Shown here one piece after another: positions 15,831 to 24,872 of a stretch of DNA of 64,000 bases. The notes beneath the pieces were generated by a model. That model ran no database searches, had not been told where the DNA came from, and worked only from the letters and a program-made list of their open reading frames with translations. Every line of letters starts with the position of its first letter. Positions within the stretch are counted from its first letter, which is position 1. This DNA is from an uncultured Eubacteriales bacterium. Lineage in GTDB: Bacteria; Bacillota; Clostridia; Christensenellales; Aristaeellaceae. The stretch spans positions 1-64,000 of the forward strand of contig CADCHI010000006.1 of assembly GCA_902801165.1 (NCBI GenBank), read 5' to 3'. Both the position numbers and the translations under genes were made by a program.

Positions 15831-17650
15831 AGCAGTTCAGCATTCTTCGATACATCAAGCAGTTCAGCCTGCTGATCCTCCTGTTGGCCTTCGCGGGCTC
15901 GGTGGGGATCTATCGCTATGGCCAGTCCAAGCAGCGCTATATTGCTTCCACCACCATCCAATACACCAACACCGGAGCCAAGGACGGCTATACGCCGGAC
16001 GGCACCCCCCTGGATGTGGAGGAGATCTATTCCTCCACGGTGATTGACGCTGCCCTGAAGGACCTGGGCTACCAGGCCAACGTGGACTCCATACGCTCCA
16101 ACTGCTATGTCGAGGAGGTCATTCCGGAAGAACAGAAGAAGCTCAACGAGGTGCTGTTGGAAAAGGGCGAGCAGAGCACCTACACGGCAGACACCTACCG
16201 CGTGTTCTTTGTGGGCGGGAACGACACCAGCGCCAATTACGCGTGGAACGTCCTGGACGCGATCATCAAGAATTACTGCGAATTCTACACGGAAAAATAT
16301 GTCGAGGAACAGCTGCAGAACAACGCGGCCGCCGTGCTGTCCGAGGGGGACTACGATTTCATCGAGAGCGCCCAGGTGCTGGACGACGCGGTTTCCAAGA
16401 TGCTGGACTACCTGATGAGCCAGCGGACGGCCAGGCCGTATTTCCGCTCCATCGAGACGGGCTATACCTACAGCGACCTCTACAACATCTACGATCACCT
16501 CTACAGCTATGAGATCCCCAACCTGTACGCCACCATCCTCGGCAACGCGGAGAGCGGCGACATCGAGGTCCTGATGAGCCGCATGACAAAGGAATGCGAG
16601 GATCTCCAGCTGTCCATCACAAATCGGAGCCAGCAATCGGACCATCTGAAGTCCTTGATCGACAATTACAGCAATCGAAACAAGGAAATGATGGACTATC
16701 ATTACCACAATTCGGCGGACGCGGACAGCGGCAAAGGCAGCGGCAGCACCGAGTACATCCTGAAGGACGTGGAATACGACGCCGAAAACAACGACAAGGA
16801 AACCACCTATGACGGGCTGATCCAGGAATACGTGGACCTGAACATCAGCATCCGCCAGAGCGAGATCCAGAAGGCCCACAAGGAATACCTGCTCACGGTG
16901 TTTGAAGACGCCCTGCACACGGCGAATCGCCGGGTCTACAGCGCGGAGGAGATCCAGGGCAAGATCGACCACTGCTCCGACCTCGTGACCGAGTATTACC
17001 AGTACGTGGAGGAGACCGGGCGCGAGCTGAACCGCTACCTGAGCGCCGATTACCTGACCATGGTCAGCAGCATCAACGTGTCCGCTTCGGTGAATTCCAA
17101 GCTCTACCTGGTCATCGCGCTGGTGCTCTTCACCGTGGTCGGCATCGTGGGCGCCATCCTGCTGGGCAGGGTGCTGGACTTCATCGACTACTTCCTGTAC
17201 GTGGACAAGACCGTGGGCCTGCCGAACCGCGACAGGTGCGACGTGTACATCGAGGAGCGGTCCGACAAGCTCCTGGCGGAGAACTTCTCCTGCCTGGCCC
17301 TGAAGATGGATTCCCTGAGCGACATCAGCCGCGACTTCGGTCGCGCGACGGGCAACATGGTGCTGAAGGACTTCGCGCAGATCATCAAGAGCTTCGGCGA
17401 TCTCTACGGCTTTGTGGGACATAACGGCGGCGGCAACTTCATCGCCTTCTTCCCCAACTGCCCGGGCAACAAGGTCAACGTGATCATCGAGGCCATCGGC
17501 CGGCAGGTTGAGGAATACAACAAGCTCAATCCGGAACACGGGATACGCTACTCCTGCGGCAAGGCCGTCTCCGGCGACGACAGCGCCTTCGAGATTCGCA
17601 AGCTGCTCCGCCTCGCCATGAAGCGGATGAGCAGTCCCGAGGCGGAATGA
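15827..17650 (+). CDS. Wzz-like co-polymerase fused to a degenerate GGDEF domain
   Basis: A 607-residue protein. Residues 1-450 repeat the co-polymerase plan: a transmembrane helix at 13-29, a large extracytoplasmic helical domain, and a second helix at about 427-449. The cytoplasmic C terminus (about 460-600) is a diguanylate-cyclase-type domain: GLPNR at 464, a helix equivalent to the DxLTGLPNR/MDxFKxIND region, and GHNGGGNFIAFF around 531-542 where an active enzyme would read RxGGDEFxxLL. The GGDEF signature is replaced by GGGNF (534-538) and no RxxD inhibitory site precedes it, so it is probably a non-catalytic nucleotide sensor or scaffold. It overlaps the preceding gene by four bases. 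It could couple cytoplasmic signalling directly to polymer chain length. Confidence 0.8.
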   Translation: MKQFSILRYIKQFSLLILLLAFAGSVGIYRYGQSKQRYIASTTIQYTNTGAKDGYTPDGTPLDVEEIYSSTVIDAALKDLGYQANVDSIRSNCYVEEVIPEEQKKLNEVLLEKGEQSTYTADTYRVFFVGGNDTSANYAWNVLDAIIKNYCEFYTEKYVEEQLQNNAAAVLSEGDYDFIESAQVLDDAVSKMLDYLMSQRTARPYFRSIETGYTYSDLYNIYDHLYSYEIPNLYATILGNAESGDIEVLMSRMTKECEDLQLSITNRSQQSDHLKSLIDNYSNRNKEMMDYHYHNSADADSGKGSGSTEYILKDVEYDAENNDKETTYDGLIQEYVDLNISIRQSEIQKAHKEYLLTVFEDALHTANRRVYSAEEIQGKIDHCSDLVTEYYQYVEETGRELNRYLSADYLTMVSSINVSASVNSKLYLVIALVLFTVVGIVGAILLGRVLDFIDYFLYVDKTVGLPNRDRCDVYIEERSDKLLAENFSCLALKMDSLSDISRDFGRATGNMVLKDFAQIIKSFGDLYGFVGHNGGGNFIAFFPNCPGNKVNVIIEAIGRQVEEYNKLNPEHGIRYSCGKAVSGDDSAFEIRKLLRLAMKRMSSPEAE

Positions 17651-17714
17651 GCCGACCGCGCGGGCTCAATGCGCGCGCCGGGCACCGAGGAAAGAGCGTC
17701 CAGGGAGGAAGAGA

Positions 17715-19082
17715 ATGGCATACAGACAACTGCTGGCCCATGATGCGGCAGGGGTGGAGCCGTCGGCACCGAAAAAGTCGGTGCCGGGCATCGTGGTCAT
17801 TCTCACCGTCGCGTGCACCGTCATCGCCGGCCTGGGAGACTGGAAGGTCCTCAACGACGCGCTCAAGGGGCTGCCCAAGGTCGTCGCCCTGGGGACCATC
17901 GCCTGCGCGTTCCTGAACTTCCTGATCAAGGCGGACTTCGCCAACTTCAAAAAGGCGGTCAGCTACTTCCCGATGCTCCTGCTGCTGATCGCCCTGTACA
18001 CCCTGGTGAGCATGTACATCTGGATCACGGAATTCACAAAGATGGCCCTGATCAGCCGGGGCGCGCAGAAGATCCTCTTCCAGACGATCACGATCATCTA
18101 CGCGGTGTGCATGTGCTACCTCTTCGAGACCCGGGCGGTCAACATACTGTTCTTTTGCATGTGCGTCACCAACGGCGCCATCATGGTGCTGGAAATGCCC
18201 AAGTACGGCATCGCGGAGAGCATTTCCTCCGTCGTCACCTGCATCGTCACCTTCGGCGAGGCGGAGGGTTACGTGCGAGCCCTGGAGATCCACGACATCA
18301 CCTTCCTGTTCGGGCAGTTTCTCATCTACTACATGGCGTTCGCGCCCAGGGAGACGAAGGGTGAAAAGCGGTTTTGCCGGCTGGCCTCGTTCCTGTGCCT
18401 CTTCTTCATGCTGGTGGGCCTGAAGCGAAGCACCCTGCCCGCCGTATTCATGTCGCTGCTCTACGTCTGGATCGTCCGGCGATCCAAAAAAACGAACGGG
18501 CTGATCCTGGCAACCGGGATCGTCTTCTTCATCTTCTTCTATATCTTTCTCTACCTGGTGCGGACGGGCATGCTGGTGGAGTTCCTGGAATCCTTCGGAA
18601 TCGACATGATGGGCCGGCACCTGCTGTGGAGCCTGCCCAACCCCTACTACGAGTTCTCGCCGTTCTGGAAGGGACTGGGCTTTGAGGGCGTCACCGAGCT
18701 GACCGGCATGTGGTACGATGCCGGGATACTCAATCGCCCCTACCCCCTGCACAACGATATCCTCAAGCTGTTCATCGAGCTGGGAGCCCCGGGCTTCACG
18801 CTGTGGTCGCTCCTCAATTACGTATTCTTTCCGATCTACTGGATGAAGCGCCACGATACACAGACCGCCCTGCTGTACATGGCCATATTGGCCTACATGT
18901 CCGTCACTTACCTGACGGACAACACCGCGCTCTATTTCTGGAGCTGCATCGGCCTGCGGCTGATCCCCATGAGCTACAGCTACCGGCTCCACAAGCAGGA
19001 AAAGCAGCGGCTTTGGAAGGGCGTGACCGCCATGGACGCCGCCAACGAGATCTGGAACATCGAGATGAAGGGAAAGATATGA
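17715..19082 (+). CDS. Wzy-like O-antigen/capsule polymerase
   Basis: A 455-residue integral membrane protein with about eleven to twelve hydrophobic segments. The large extracytoplasmic loop near residues 300-350 reads GLGFEG...LHNDILKLFIELG, the pattern of O-antigen ligase/polymerase family members. It should join lipid-linked repeat units into polymer on the outer face of the membrane. The start at 17715 follows GGGAGG. It lies between the co-polymerases that would set chain length and the CDP-glycerol transferase. Overall sequence conservation in this family is low, so the assignment rests on topology, the loop motif and context. Confidence 0.82.
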   Translation: MAYRQLLAHDAAGVEPSAPKKSVPGIVVILTVACTVIAGLGDWKVLNDALKGLPKVVALGTIACAFLNFLIKADFANFKKAVSYFPMLLLLIALYTLVSMYIWITEFTKMALISRGAQKILFQTITIIYAVCMCYLFETRAVNILFFCMCVTNGAIMVLEMPKYGIAESISSVVTCIVTFGEAEGYVRALEIHDITFLFGQFLIYYMAFAPRETKGEKRFCRLASFLCLFFMLVGLKRSTLPAVFMSLLYVWIVRRSKKTNGLILATGIVFFIFFYIFLYLVRTGMLVEFLESFGIDMMGRHLLWSLPNPYYEFSPFWKGLGFEGVTELTGMWYDAGILNRPYPLHNDILKLFIELGAPGFTLWSLLNYVFFPIYWMKRHDTQTALLYMAILAYMSVTYLTDNTALYFWSCIGLRLIPMSYSYRLHKQEKQRLWKGVTAMDAANEIWNIEMKGKI

Positions 19083-19083
19083 C

Positions 19084-20262
19084 ATGCTGAACAAGTTCCG
19101 CCGCCTGTTGACCTACCTGAAGAATGTCATTCTGCTGGCGGCGCTCTGGCCGGCAGCCGCCCTGCTGCGGCGAACCAACAGGGGCTATCGACACCTCTGG
19201 CTGGTGTCGGAGCGCGGCATCGACGCCCGGGACAACGGCTATTGGTTCTATCGCTACCTGCGAAAGCAGCGCCCCGAGGTCAACGCCTGCTATGTCATCG
19301 ACGCGGACAGCCCGGACTACGCCAAGGTCGCCCAGCTGGGCCCCACGGTGAAGAAGGGCTCGATTCGGCACTACCTGATGTACCTGGCGGCGGACCGCCT
19401 CGTCAGCAGCCACGTGCAGCCCGCGGCCCCGGACCTGATGATCTACTATCACCTGCGCCGGGTCGGCATTCGTCCCCGGGGCAAGCAGGCGTTTTTGCAG
19501 CACGGGATCATCAAGGACGACATGCAGTGGATGCGCTATCCCCGCCTCAAAGTGGACTTCTTCGCCAGCGGCGGCAAGATGGAATACGACTACCTGGCCT
19601 CCGAATTCGGCTTCCCGGAGGGGGTCGTGCGCTATACGGGCCTGTGCCGCTTTGACAACCTGATGCGGGGAAAGCGTCAAACCAATCAGATCCTGGTGAT
19701 GCCCACCTGGCGCGGCTCCCAGTATCCCCAGGGGGAGAAGTTCGTCGAGACCGCCTTCTACCGGCACTTCCAGTCGCTTCTGGAGAGCCCCGAGCTCCTC
19801 AGGCTGCTGGAGGCGAACGACCTGAAGCTCATCTTCTATCCCCACATCGAGCTGCAGAAGGAGCTGGGCCGCTTTCACTCCCCCAGCGAGCGGATCGTGC
19901 TGGCGGACTGGCGCGACTACGACGTGCAGACGCTGCTCATGGAGTGCTGCGTGCTGATCACCGACTATTCCAGCGTGTTCTTCGACGTGGGCTACATGGA
20001 AAAGCCCGTAATCTACTACCAGTTCGACAAGGAGGAATTCCGCAAGTTCCACTACCAGGAGGGCTATTTCTCCTATGAGCAGCACGGCTTCGGCCCCGTC
20101 GTCGAGACGGAAGACGCCCTGCTCGAGGCCCTGCGCCGCTGCGCCGGCAACGGCTTCCACATGGAGAAGGAATACCTGGATCGGCTGGAGGCCTTCTTCC
20201 CGATGCGGGATGAGAACAACTGCGAGCGAACCTATCAGATTCTTTCTAAGCTGGGAGATTAA
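19084..20262 (+). CDS. CDP-glycerol glycerophosphotransferase family protein
   Basis: A 392-residue cytoplasmic/peripheral-membrane transferase of the TagB/TagF family, which moves glycerol-phosphate (or related polyol-phosphate) from a CDP donor to a lipid-linked or glycan acceptor. The diagnostic C-terminal domain is clear: QHGIIKDDMQW near residue 139, MPTWRGSQ near 206, and LITDYSSVFFDVGYMEKPVIYY near 291-312. The N-terminal helix (about 11-28) is amphipathic or hydrophobic, as in TagB-like enzymes. The start is two bases after the polymerase stop. No tagD-like cytidylyltransferase is present in the window, so the CDP-glycerol supply must be encoded elsewhere. Its presence predicts phosphoglycerol decoration of the exported polymer. 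Confidence 0.9.
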   Translation: MLNKFRRLLTYLKNVILLAALWPAAALLRRTNRGYRHLWLVSERGIDARDNGYWFYRYLRKQRPEVNACYVIDADSPDYAKVAQLGPTVKKGSIRHYLMYLAADRLVSSHVQPAAPDLMIYYHLRRVGIRPRGKQAFLQHGIIKDDMQWMRYPRLKVDFFASGGKMEYDYLASEFGFPEGVVRYTGLCRFDNLMRGKRQTNQILVMPTWRGSQYPQGEKFVETAFYRHFQSLLESPELLRLLEANDLKLIFYPHIELQKELGRFHSPSERIVLADWRDYDVQTLLMECCVLITDYSSVFFDVGYMEKPVIYYQFDKEEFRKFHYQEGYFSYEQHGFGPVVETEDALLEALRRCAGNGFHMEKEYLDRLEAFFPMRDENNCERTYQILSKLGD

Positions 20263-20265
20263 GCC

Positions 20266-21360
20266 ATGAGAACGGCGCTGTATGATGAAAAGTCGGATCG
20301 CGTGCTCTCGCGGGCGCACCCGTTCCACGACTGTGCCTTCCTGTCCCGGGAATCCATCTACCGCTTCCCGCCCACGCTGGACGTCTCGATCATCGTGCCC
20401 TGCTACAACGCGGAGCGCTTCCTCCCCCACTGCATCGAAAGCCTCGCCGCGCAGCAGACCGGCTGCCGCTACGAGGTGATCCTGGTCGACGACGGTTCCA
20501 GGGACGGCACCGGGGCGCTGCTGGAGGCCGCCGCCGAGGCGAACCCGGCGTTCCGCTGCTTCCATCAGGCCAACCAGGGGGCGGCCGCCGCGCGCAACGA
20601 GGGCCTGCGGAACGCCCGGGGCGAATACCTGCTCTTCGTGGACGCGGACGACGTGGTGTCACCGAACTACGTGCAGGCGCTGGTGGACTGCGTGAAGGCC
20701 GACGGCGCGGAGCTGGGCGTCTGCGCGTACTACTCCTTCGCCGGGGACGACCGGCGCTACAAGACCGTCCAGTGGGGGCCGACGATCGAGGCCCGGGACC
20801 TGAACGGAACGCCCTGGGGCAAGCTGTTCCACCGGAAGCTGTTCGAGCATCTGCTCTGGCCCTCGGGCTATTGGTACGAGGACACCGTGCTGGCCTTCCT
20901 GGTCTATCCCCGGGTCCGGAAAATCGCGGGCACCAACCTGTGCGCCTACGGCTACCGCAGCAGCCTGCAGAACGCCACCCACACGGGGCGAAACGCCCCC
21001 AAGGCGCTGGACAGCCTGTACATCACGGAGCTCGTCCTCCGCGCCATGGAAGCGGCGGGCCTTGCCGCGTGGCTGGACGGCGCGGAGGGACAGGAGCGGC
21101 TGATCGACCAGTTTTACCTCAACCAGTGCCGGGTCCAGAAGCTGCCCAAGGAATGCACGGGAGAGGTCTTCCGCCTGCAGAGCGCCTATGCGCGGCAGCT
21201 GCCGGTTTCCTCGGGAAGGCCGCGCTTCGATTCGCCCCTCTACGCGGCGGCGCTGCGAAACGGCAGTGCCGCGCTGGGAGACCTGGCCGTCCGGCTCGAA
21301 AAGGCCAACAAGGCGCTGCGGCTGCTGAAAAGCCGCCTCCCAGGACAGGCGCGGCGGTAA
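20266..21360 (+). CDS. Glycosyltransferase family 2
   Basis: A 364-residue GT-A fold glycosyltransferase that adds a sugar to the growing lipid-linked repeat. After an unusual ~38-residue N-terminal leader it shows SIIVPCYNAERFL, EVILVDDGSRDGT (nucleotide-binding aspartates), NQGAAAARNEGL and the DxD-like VDADDVVSP. The start has GGGAG upstream, four bases after the previous gene's stop. Donor and acceptor sugars cannot be inferred. Confidence 0.9.
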   Translation: MRTALYDEKSDRVLSRAHPFHDCAFLSRESIYRFPPTLDVSIIVPCYNAERFLPHCIESLAAQQTGCRYEVILVDDGSRDGTGALLEAAAEANPAFRCFHQANQGAAAARNEGLRNARGEYLLFVDADDVVSPNYVQALVDCVKADGAELGVCAYYSFAGDDRRYKTVQWGPTIEARDLNGTPWGKLFHRKLFEHLLWPSGYWYEDTVLAFLVYPRVRKIAGTNLCAYGYRSSLQNATHTGRNAPKALDSLYITELVLRAMEAAGLAAWLDGAEGQERLIDQFYLNQCRVQKLPKECTGEVFRLQSAYARQLPVSSGRPRFDSPLYAAALRNGSAALGDLAVRLEKANKALRLLKSRLPGQARR

Positions 21361-21411
21361 ACGGCGGCATCGTGAATCCCCAGGGCCGCATCACAGGAAG
21401 GAGCAGAACAG

Positions 21412-22536
21412 ATGATCCGTGTGCTTCATTCGGTCAGCAACATGGCGCGGGCAGGCATCGAGACCATGCTGATGAACTATTACCGGGAAGTGGACCGAAG
21501 CCAGATCCAGTTTGACTTTCTGGCAAACAAGCCCGTCCCGGGAGAGTACGACGACGAGATCCGCCGCATGGGCGGGCGGGTATTCGTCAGCCCCGGCCTC
21601 AACCCGCTGCACTATCCGCAATACAAGCGGTTTGTCGGGGAACTGCTGCGCGAAAACCCCGACATCAGGATCGTCCATGCCCACAACGAGGCCATGGGCT
21701 ATTACGCGCTCCAGAGCGCCAAGGGCGCCGGCATCCCCGTCCGCATCGCCCACGCGCACAACACGCAGATCATCCGCGACTACAAGTATCCGCTGAAGCT
21801 GGTCTGCAAGCAGCTGCTGCCCGGAGCGGCGACGGAATACTGGAGCTGCGGCAGGGACGCCGGCATCTACTACTTCGGCGAAAAGCGCTGGAGGGAATCC
21901 GGCTTCATCCTGCACAACGCCATCGACCTGGAGCGCTTTCGCTACCAGCCGGAGGTTCGCCGCCGCCTGAGGGCGTCCCACGGCCTGGAGGAGGCCTTTG
22001 TGCTGGGGCACGTCGGGCGCTTCAACTTCCAGAAGAACCACAGCCGACTGCTGGACATCTTCGCCGCCGTGGCCAAGGCCGCCCCGGAGGCGAGGCTGGC
22101 GCTGATCGGCGTCGGCGAGCTCGAGCAGGAGACAAAGGAAAAGGCCCGGAGCCTGGGCCTGGAGGACAAGGTCCTCTTCCTGGGCCAGATGGCCAACGTC
22201 AACGAGTGGTACCAGGCCATGGACTGCTTCGTGCTGCCCTCGCGCTTCGAAGGCCTGCCCGTGGTGGGCGTCGAGGCCCAGGCTGCCGGGCTGCCCTGCT
22301 TCTTTTCCCAGCAGGTGACCGACGAGATCCTGCTGACCCCGGAGGCCTGCCGGGTTTCCCTGGAGGCGGACGACGCCCAGTGGGCGCGGAAGATCCTCGC
22401 CTGCAGGGGGCAGGATCGGGACAGGACCCAAGGGGCGGAGCTGGTCCGGCAGGCCGGCTTTGACATCCATGTCGAGGGAAGAAAGCTGCAGGAGATCTAC
22501 CTGAAAATGGCCAAGTCCGGGAACGGGCCCCGATAA
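21412..22536 (+). CDS. Glycosyltransferase family 4 (GT-B), capsule type
   Basis: A 374-residue GT-B glycosyltransferase. The N-terminal acceptor domain has HSVSNMARAGIETMLMNYYR, typical of capsular EpsF-like enzymes. The C-terminal donor domain has GHVGRFNFQKNHSRLLDIFA and the E-x7-E motif region SRFEGLPVVGVEAQAAG. The ribosome-binding site AAGGAG lies about seven bases before ATG. It follows the GT2 gene by 51 bases in the same operon and likely adds one sugar of the repeat unit from a nucleotide-sugar donor. Confidence 0.92.
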   Translation: MIRVLHSVSNMARAGIETMLMNYYREVDRSQIQFDFLANKPVPGEYDDEIRRMGGRVFVSPGLNPLHYPQYKRFVGELLRENPDIRIVHAHNEAMGYYALQSAKGAGIPVRIAHAHNTQIIRDYKYPLKLVCKQLLPGAATEYWSCGRDAGIYYFGEKRWRESGFILHNAIDLERFRYQPEVRRRLRASHGLEEAFVLGHVGRFNFQKNHSRLLDIFAAVAKAAPEARLALIGVGELEQETKEKARSLGLEDKVLFLGQMANVNEWYQAMDCFVLPSRFEGLPVVGVEAQAAGLPCFFSQQVTDEILLTPEACRVSLEADDAQWARKILACRGQDRDRTQGAELVRQAGFDIHVEGRKLQEIYLKMAKSGNGPR

Positions 22537-22585
22537 TGCATCGGACGCCGTGACAATGGCCTGACGAGAGAGGAGAATCAGCGGT

Positions 22586-23767
22586 ATGGCTGTAGGAAGC
22601 GGAAACAGGAAAAGCGGGAAGAGGCCGATGCGAATCGCGATGATCGGCCATAAATTGATTCCATCCAGGAACGGCGGCGTGGAAGTGGTGGTCAGCAACC
22701 TGGCGCCGCGCCTCGTCACCCTCGGGGACGTGGTCACCTGCTACAACCGGACCAGCGAGGATTCCAAGAAGGACGGGCTGCCCCGGGAGTATCGGGGTGT
22801 GAAGCTGATATGGACGCCCACCATCAAGCGCCGCGGTCTGGCGGCCATGTCCTCCTCGATCATCGCCTCGATCATGGCCGCCTTCGGCCCCTACGACCTG
22901 ATCCACTATCACACGGAGGGCCCATGCGTGCTGTGCTGGCTGCCCCGGCTGTTTGGAAAAAAGATCGTGGTGACGGTGCACGGACTGGACCACATGCGCC
23001 AGAAATGGGGGCGCTTCGCCTCGGCCTACATCATGCAGGGAGAAAAGTCGGCGGTTCGCCACGCCCACAGGATCATCGTGCTGAGCAAGGGCGTGCAGGA
23101 CTACTTCATGGAGCGTTACCACCGCGAGACCGTGTTGATCCCCAACGGCATCGATCCGGCGGAGCCCCGTCCCGCCGAGGAGATCGCCCGGCAGTTCAAC
23201 CTCAAGAGACGGGAATACATACTGTTCCTGGGCCGCCTGGTGCCGGAAAAGGGCATCCACTACCTGATCGAAGCCTACAAGTCCCTGAAGACGGACAAAA
23301 AGCTGGTAATCGTGGGCGGCACCTCGGATACCGACGACTACGTGCGGCAGCTGTACCAGATGGCGGACAACGACCCCTCCATCATCTTCACCGGCTTCCA
23401 GCAGGGAAGGCCCGCGGAGGAGCTGTACAGCAACGCCTACCTCTACGTGCTTCCCAGCGACCTGGAGGGCATGCCGCTGACGCTTCTGGAGGCCATGAAC
23501 TACGGCTGCTGCTGCGTGACCTCCGACATCGGGGAATGCGTGGACGTGATGGGCGACAGCGGTTTTTCCTTCCCCAAGGGAAATGTGCAGGCGCTGCGGG
23601 AGACGCTGCAGGATCTGTGCGATCACCCGGAAAAGGTCGACGCCCACCGGGGCAAGGCCAAGGCCGTGGTCTCCGCCAAGTACACCTGGCGGGACATCTC
23701 CGCCCAGACCAACGAACTGTACAGGACGCTTCTTGAAGGCGAGGGAAAAAAAAGAAATTCAGCGTGA
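22586..23767 (+). CDS. Glycosyltransferase family 4, rhamnosyltransferase-like
   Basis: A 393-residue GT-B glycosyltransferase. IAMIGHKLIPSRNGGVEVVVSNLA near residues 17-40 is the hallmark of capsule rhamnosyl- or mannosyltransferases of the Cps2F type, followed by VTVHGLDHMRQKWG, IPNGID, and the donor site FLGRLVPEKGIHYLIEA plus SDLEGMPLTLLEAM. The start is uncertain between 22586 and Met15 (22628); the first has AGGAG ten bases upstream. The C terminus ends in a run of eight A residues, and its TGA overlaps the GTG of the next glycosyltransferase (GTGA). A -1 slip on the A run would fuse it to that gene; see findings. Confidence 0.9.
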   Translation: MAVGSGNRKSGKRPMRIAMIGHKLIPSRNGGVEVVVSNLAPRLVTLGDVVTCYNRTSEDSKKDGLPREYRGVKLIWTPTIKRRGLAAMSSSIIASIMAAFGPYDLIHYHTEGPCVLCWLPRLFGKKIVVTVHGLDHMRQKWGRFASAYIMQGEKSAVRHAHRIIVLSKGVQDYFMERYHRETVLIPNGIDPAEPRPAEEIARQFNLKRREYILFLGRLVPEKGIHYLIEAYKSLKTDKKLVIVGGTSDTDDYVRQLYQMADNDPSIIFTGFQQGRPAEELYSNAYLYVLPSDLEGMPLTLLEAMNYGCCCVTSDIGECVDVMGDSGFSFPKGNVQALRETLQDLCDHPEKVDAHRGKAKAVVSAKYTWRDISAQTNELYRTLLEGEGKKRNSA

Positions 23768-24812
23768 TCGTTCCCATCTACAAGGTCGAAGAGTACATCC
23801 ACCGCTGCGTGGACAGCGTGCTTGCCCAGACTATACCGATTTCGAGCTTCTCCTGGTGGACGACGGCTCGCCGGACAACTGCCCTGCAATCTGCGACGAG
23901 TACGCCCGCAAGGACCCTCGGGTGCGGGTGATCCACAAGCCCAACGGCGGCCTGATCTCCGCCCGGAACGCCGGCATCATGGCTGCCCAGGGGGAGTACA
24001 TCTGCTATGTGGACGGGGACGACTTGGCCAAGGAGAACATGCTCCAGTTCGTCAGCGACAGGCTGGCCGAGTCCCCCGTTCCGCTGGACATGGTGCTCTT
24101 TGCCGCCGACAACGTGTTTGAGGACCACCTCGAGGAGACCATCAACGACGCGCCGGAGGGCTACTACGACCGGGCGCGGCTGGAGAAGGAGATTTTCCCC
24201 CAGCTGATTGTGGACACCCGCAACGGCGTCCGGGCTGGCAGCATGGTGCAGGCCCACACCTGGGACAAGGCCGTGCGGCGGGAGCTGCAGGTCAAGTACT
24301 ATACCCGGGACGAGCGCATCCGCGTCTTCACCGACGTGCCCATGACCTACGAATGCCTGCTGAACAGCCAGAACGTGTACATCTGCAACGAGCACCTGTA
24401 CATGTACAACAAGACCAACGAGAGCTCCATCCGCGCCCTGAGCCGGGAAAACTTCCTGACCAAGAGCTTCTACTACCTGAACGTCTACATGAAGGAGCAC
24501 CTGGGCGGCTTCTCCCCCTCCGTGGACTGGCAGCTCAACGAATTCGTGGCCATGCTGATCCTGCGCACCGCCAAGTGGCGCGCCCAGACCGATCCCTCCA
24601 TCCAGGAGGCCGCGCGGCACATGAAGGAAGGCCTGCGGGAATCCGAGCTGCTGTCGCTGGTCTCCGTCAAGGGGCTGACGCGCAAGCACAAGATCCTGGT
24701 CTCCCTGTTCAAGCTGGGCCTGTATACGCCCGCCATGCTGCTGTTCGCCGGCAAGGTCAGGCAGCAGCGGCGACAGGGCGGAACGATTAGATCACGTTTC
24801 CAAAATGCCTGA
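23764..24812 (+). pseudogene. Glycosyltransferase family 2, frameshifted near 23830
   Basis: A GT2 enzyme of about 348 residues split by one frame change. Its N terminus (VIVPIYKVEEYIHRCVDSVLAQ) reads in frame from GTG 23764, which overlaps the upstream TGA. At about 23830 one base appears to be missing, and the rest (YTDFELLLVDDGSPDNC...HKPNGGLISARNAG...YVDGDDLAKEN) continues in another frame to 24812. The paralogue at 26465-27460 aligns without interruption (CVDSLLAQSYPNIEVLLVDDGS), which locates the lesion. It may be a real mutation, an assembly error or recoding. The last few residues and the stop lie in a repeat-element remnant. If intact, it would add a sugar to the repeat unit. Confidence 0.8.
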
Positions 24813-24853
24813 AATACACTTTGGGGCAAATGTTCCCGCATTTCTCGCATTGA
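24796..24853. repeat. Partial copy of a small inverted-repeat element (copy 3)
   Basis: GTTTCCAAAATGCCTGAA followed by a CACTTT segment and GCATTTCTCGCATTGA matches, with substitutions, the left part of the 164-bp element at 50820-50983 and the 69-bp copy at 56351-56419. It supplies the stop codon of the preceding glycosyltransferase. No second terminal repeat is visible. Confidence 0.6.
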
Positions 24854-24872
24854 GTTGTTCCAAGGAGGCAAT

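Noticed and set aside
17426-17440. An active diguanylate cyclase in the EPS cluster
   Set aside because: The signature reads GGGNF, lacking the acidic metal- and substrate-binding residues, so catalysis is unlikely.
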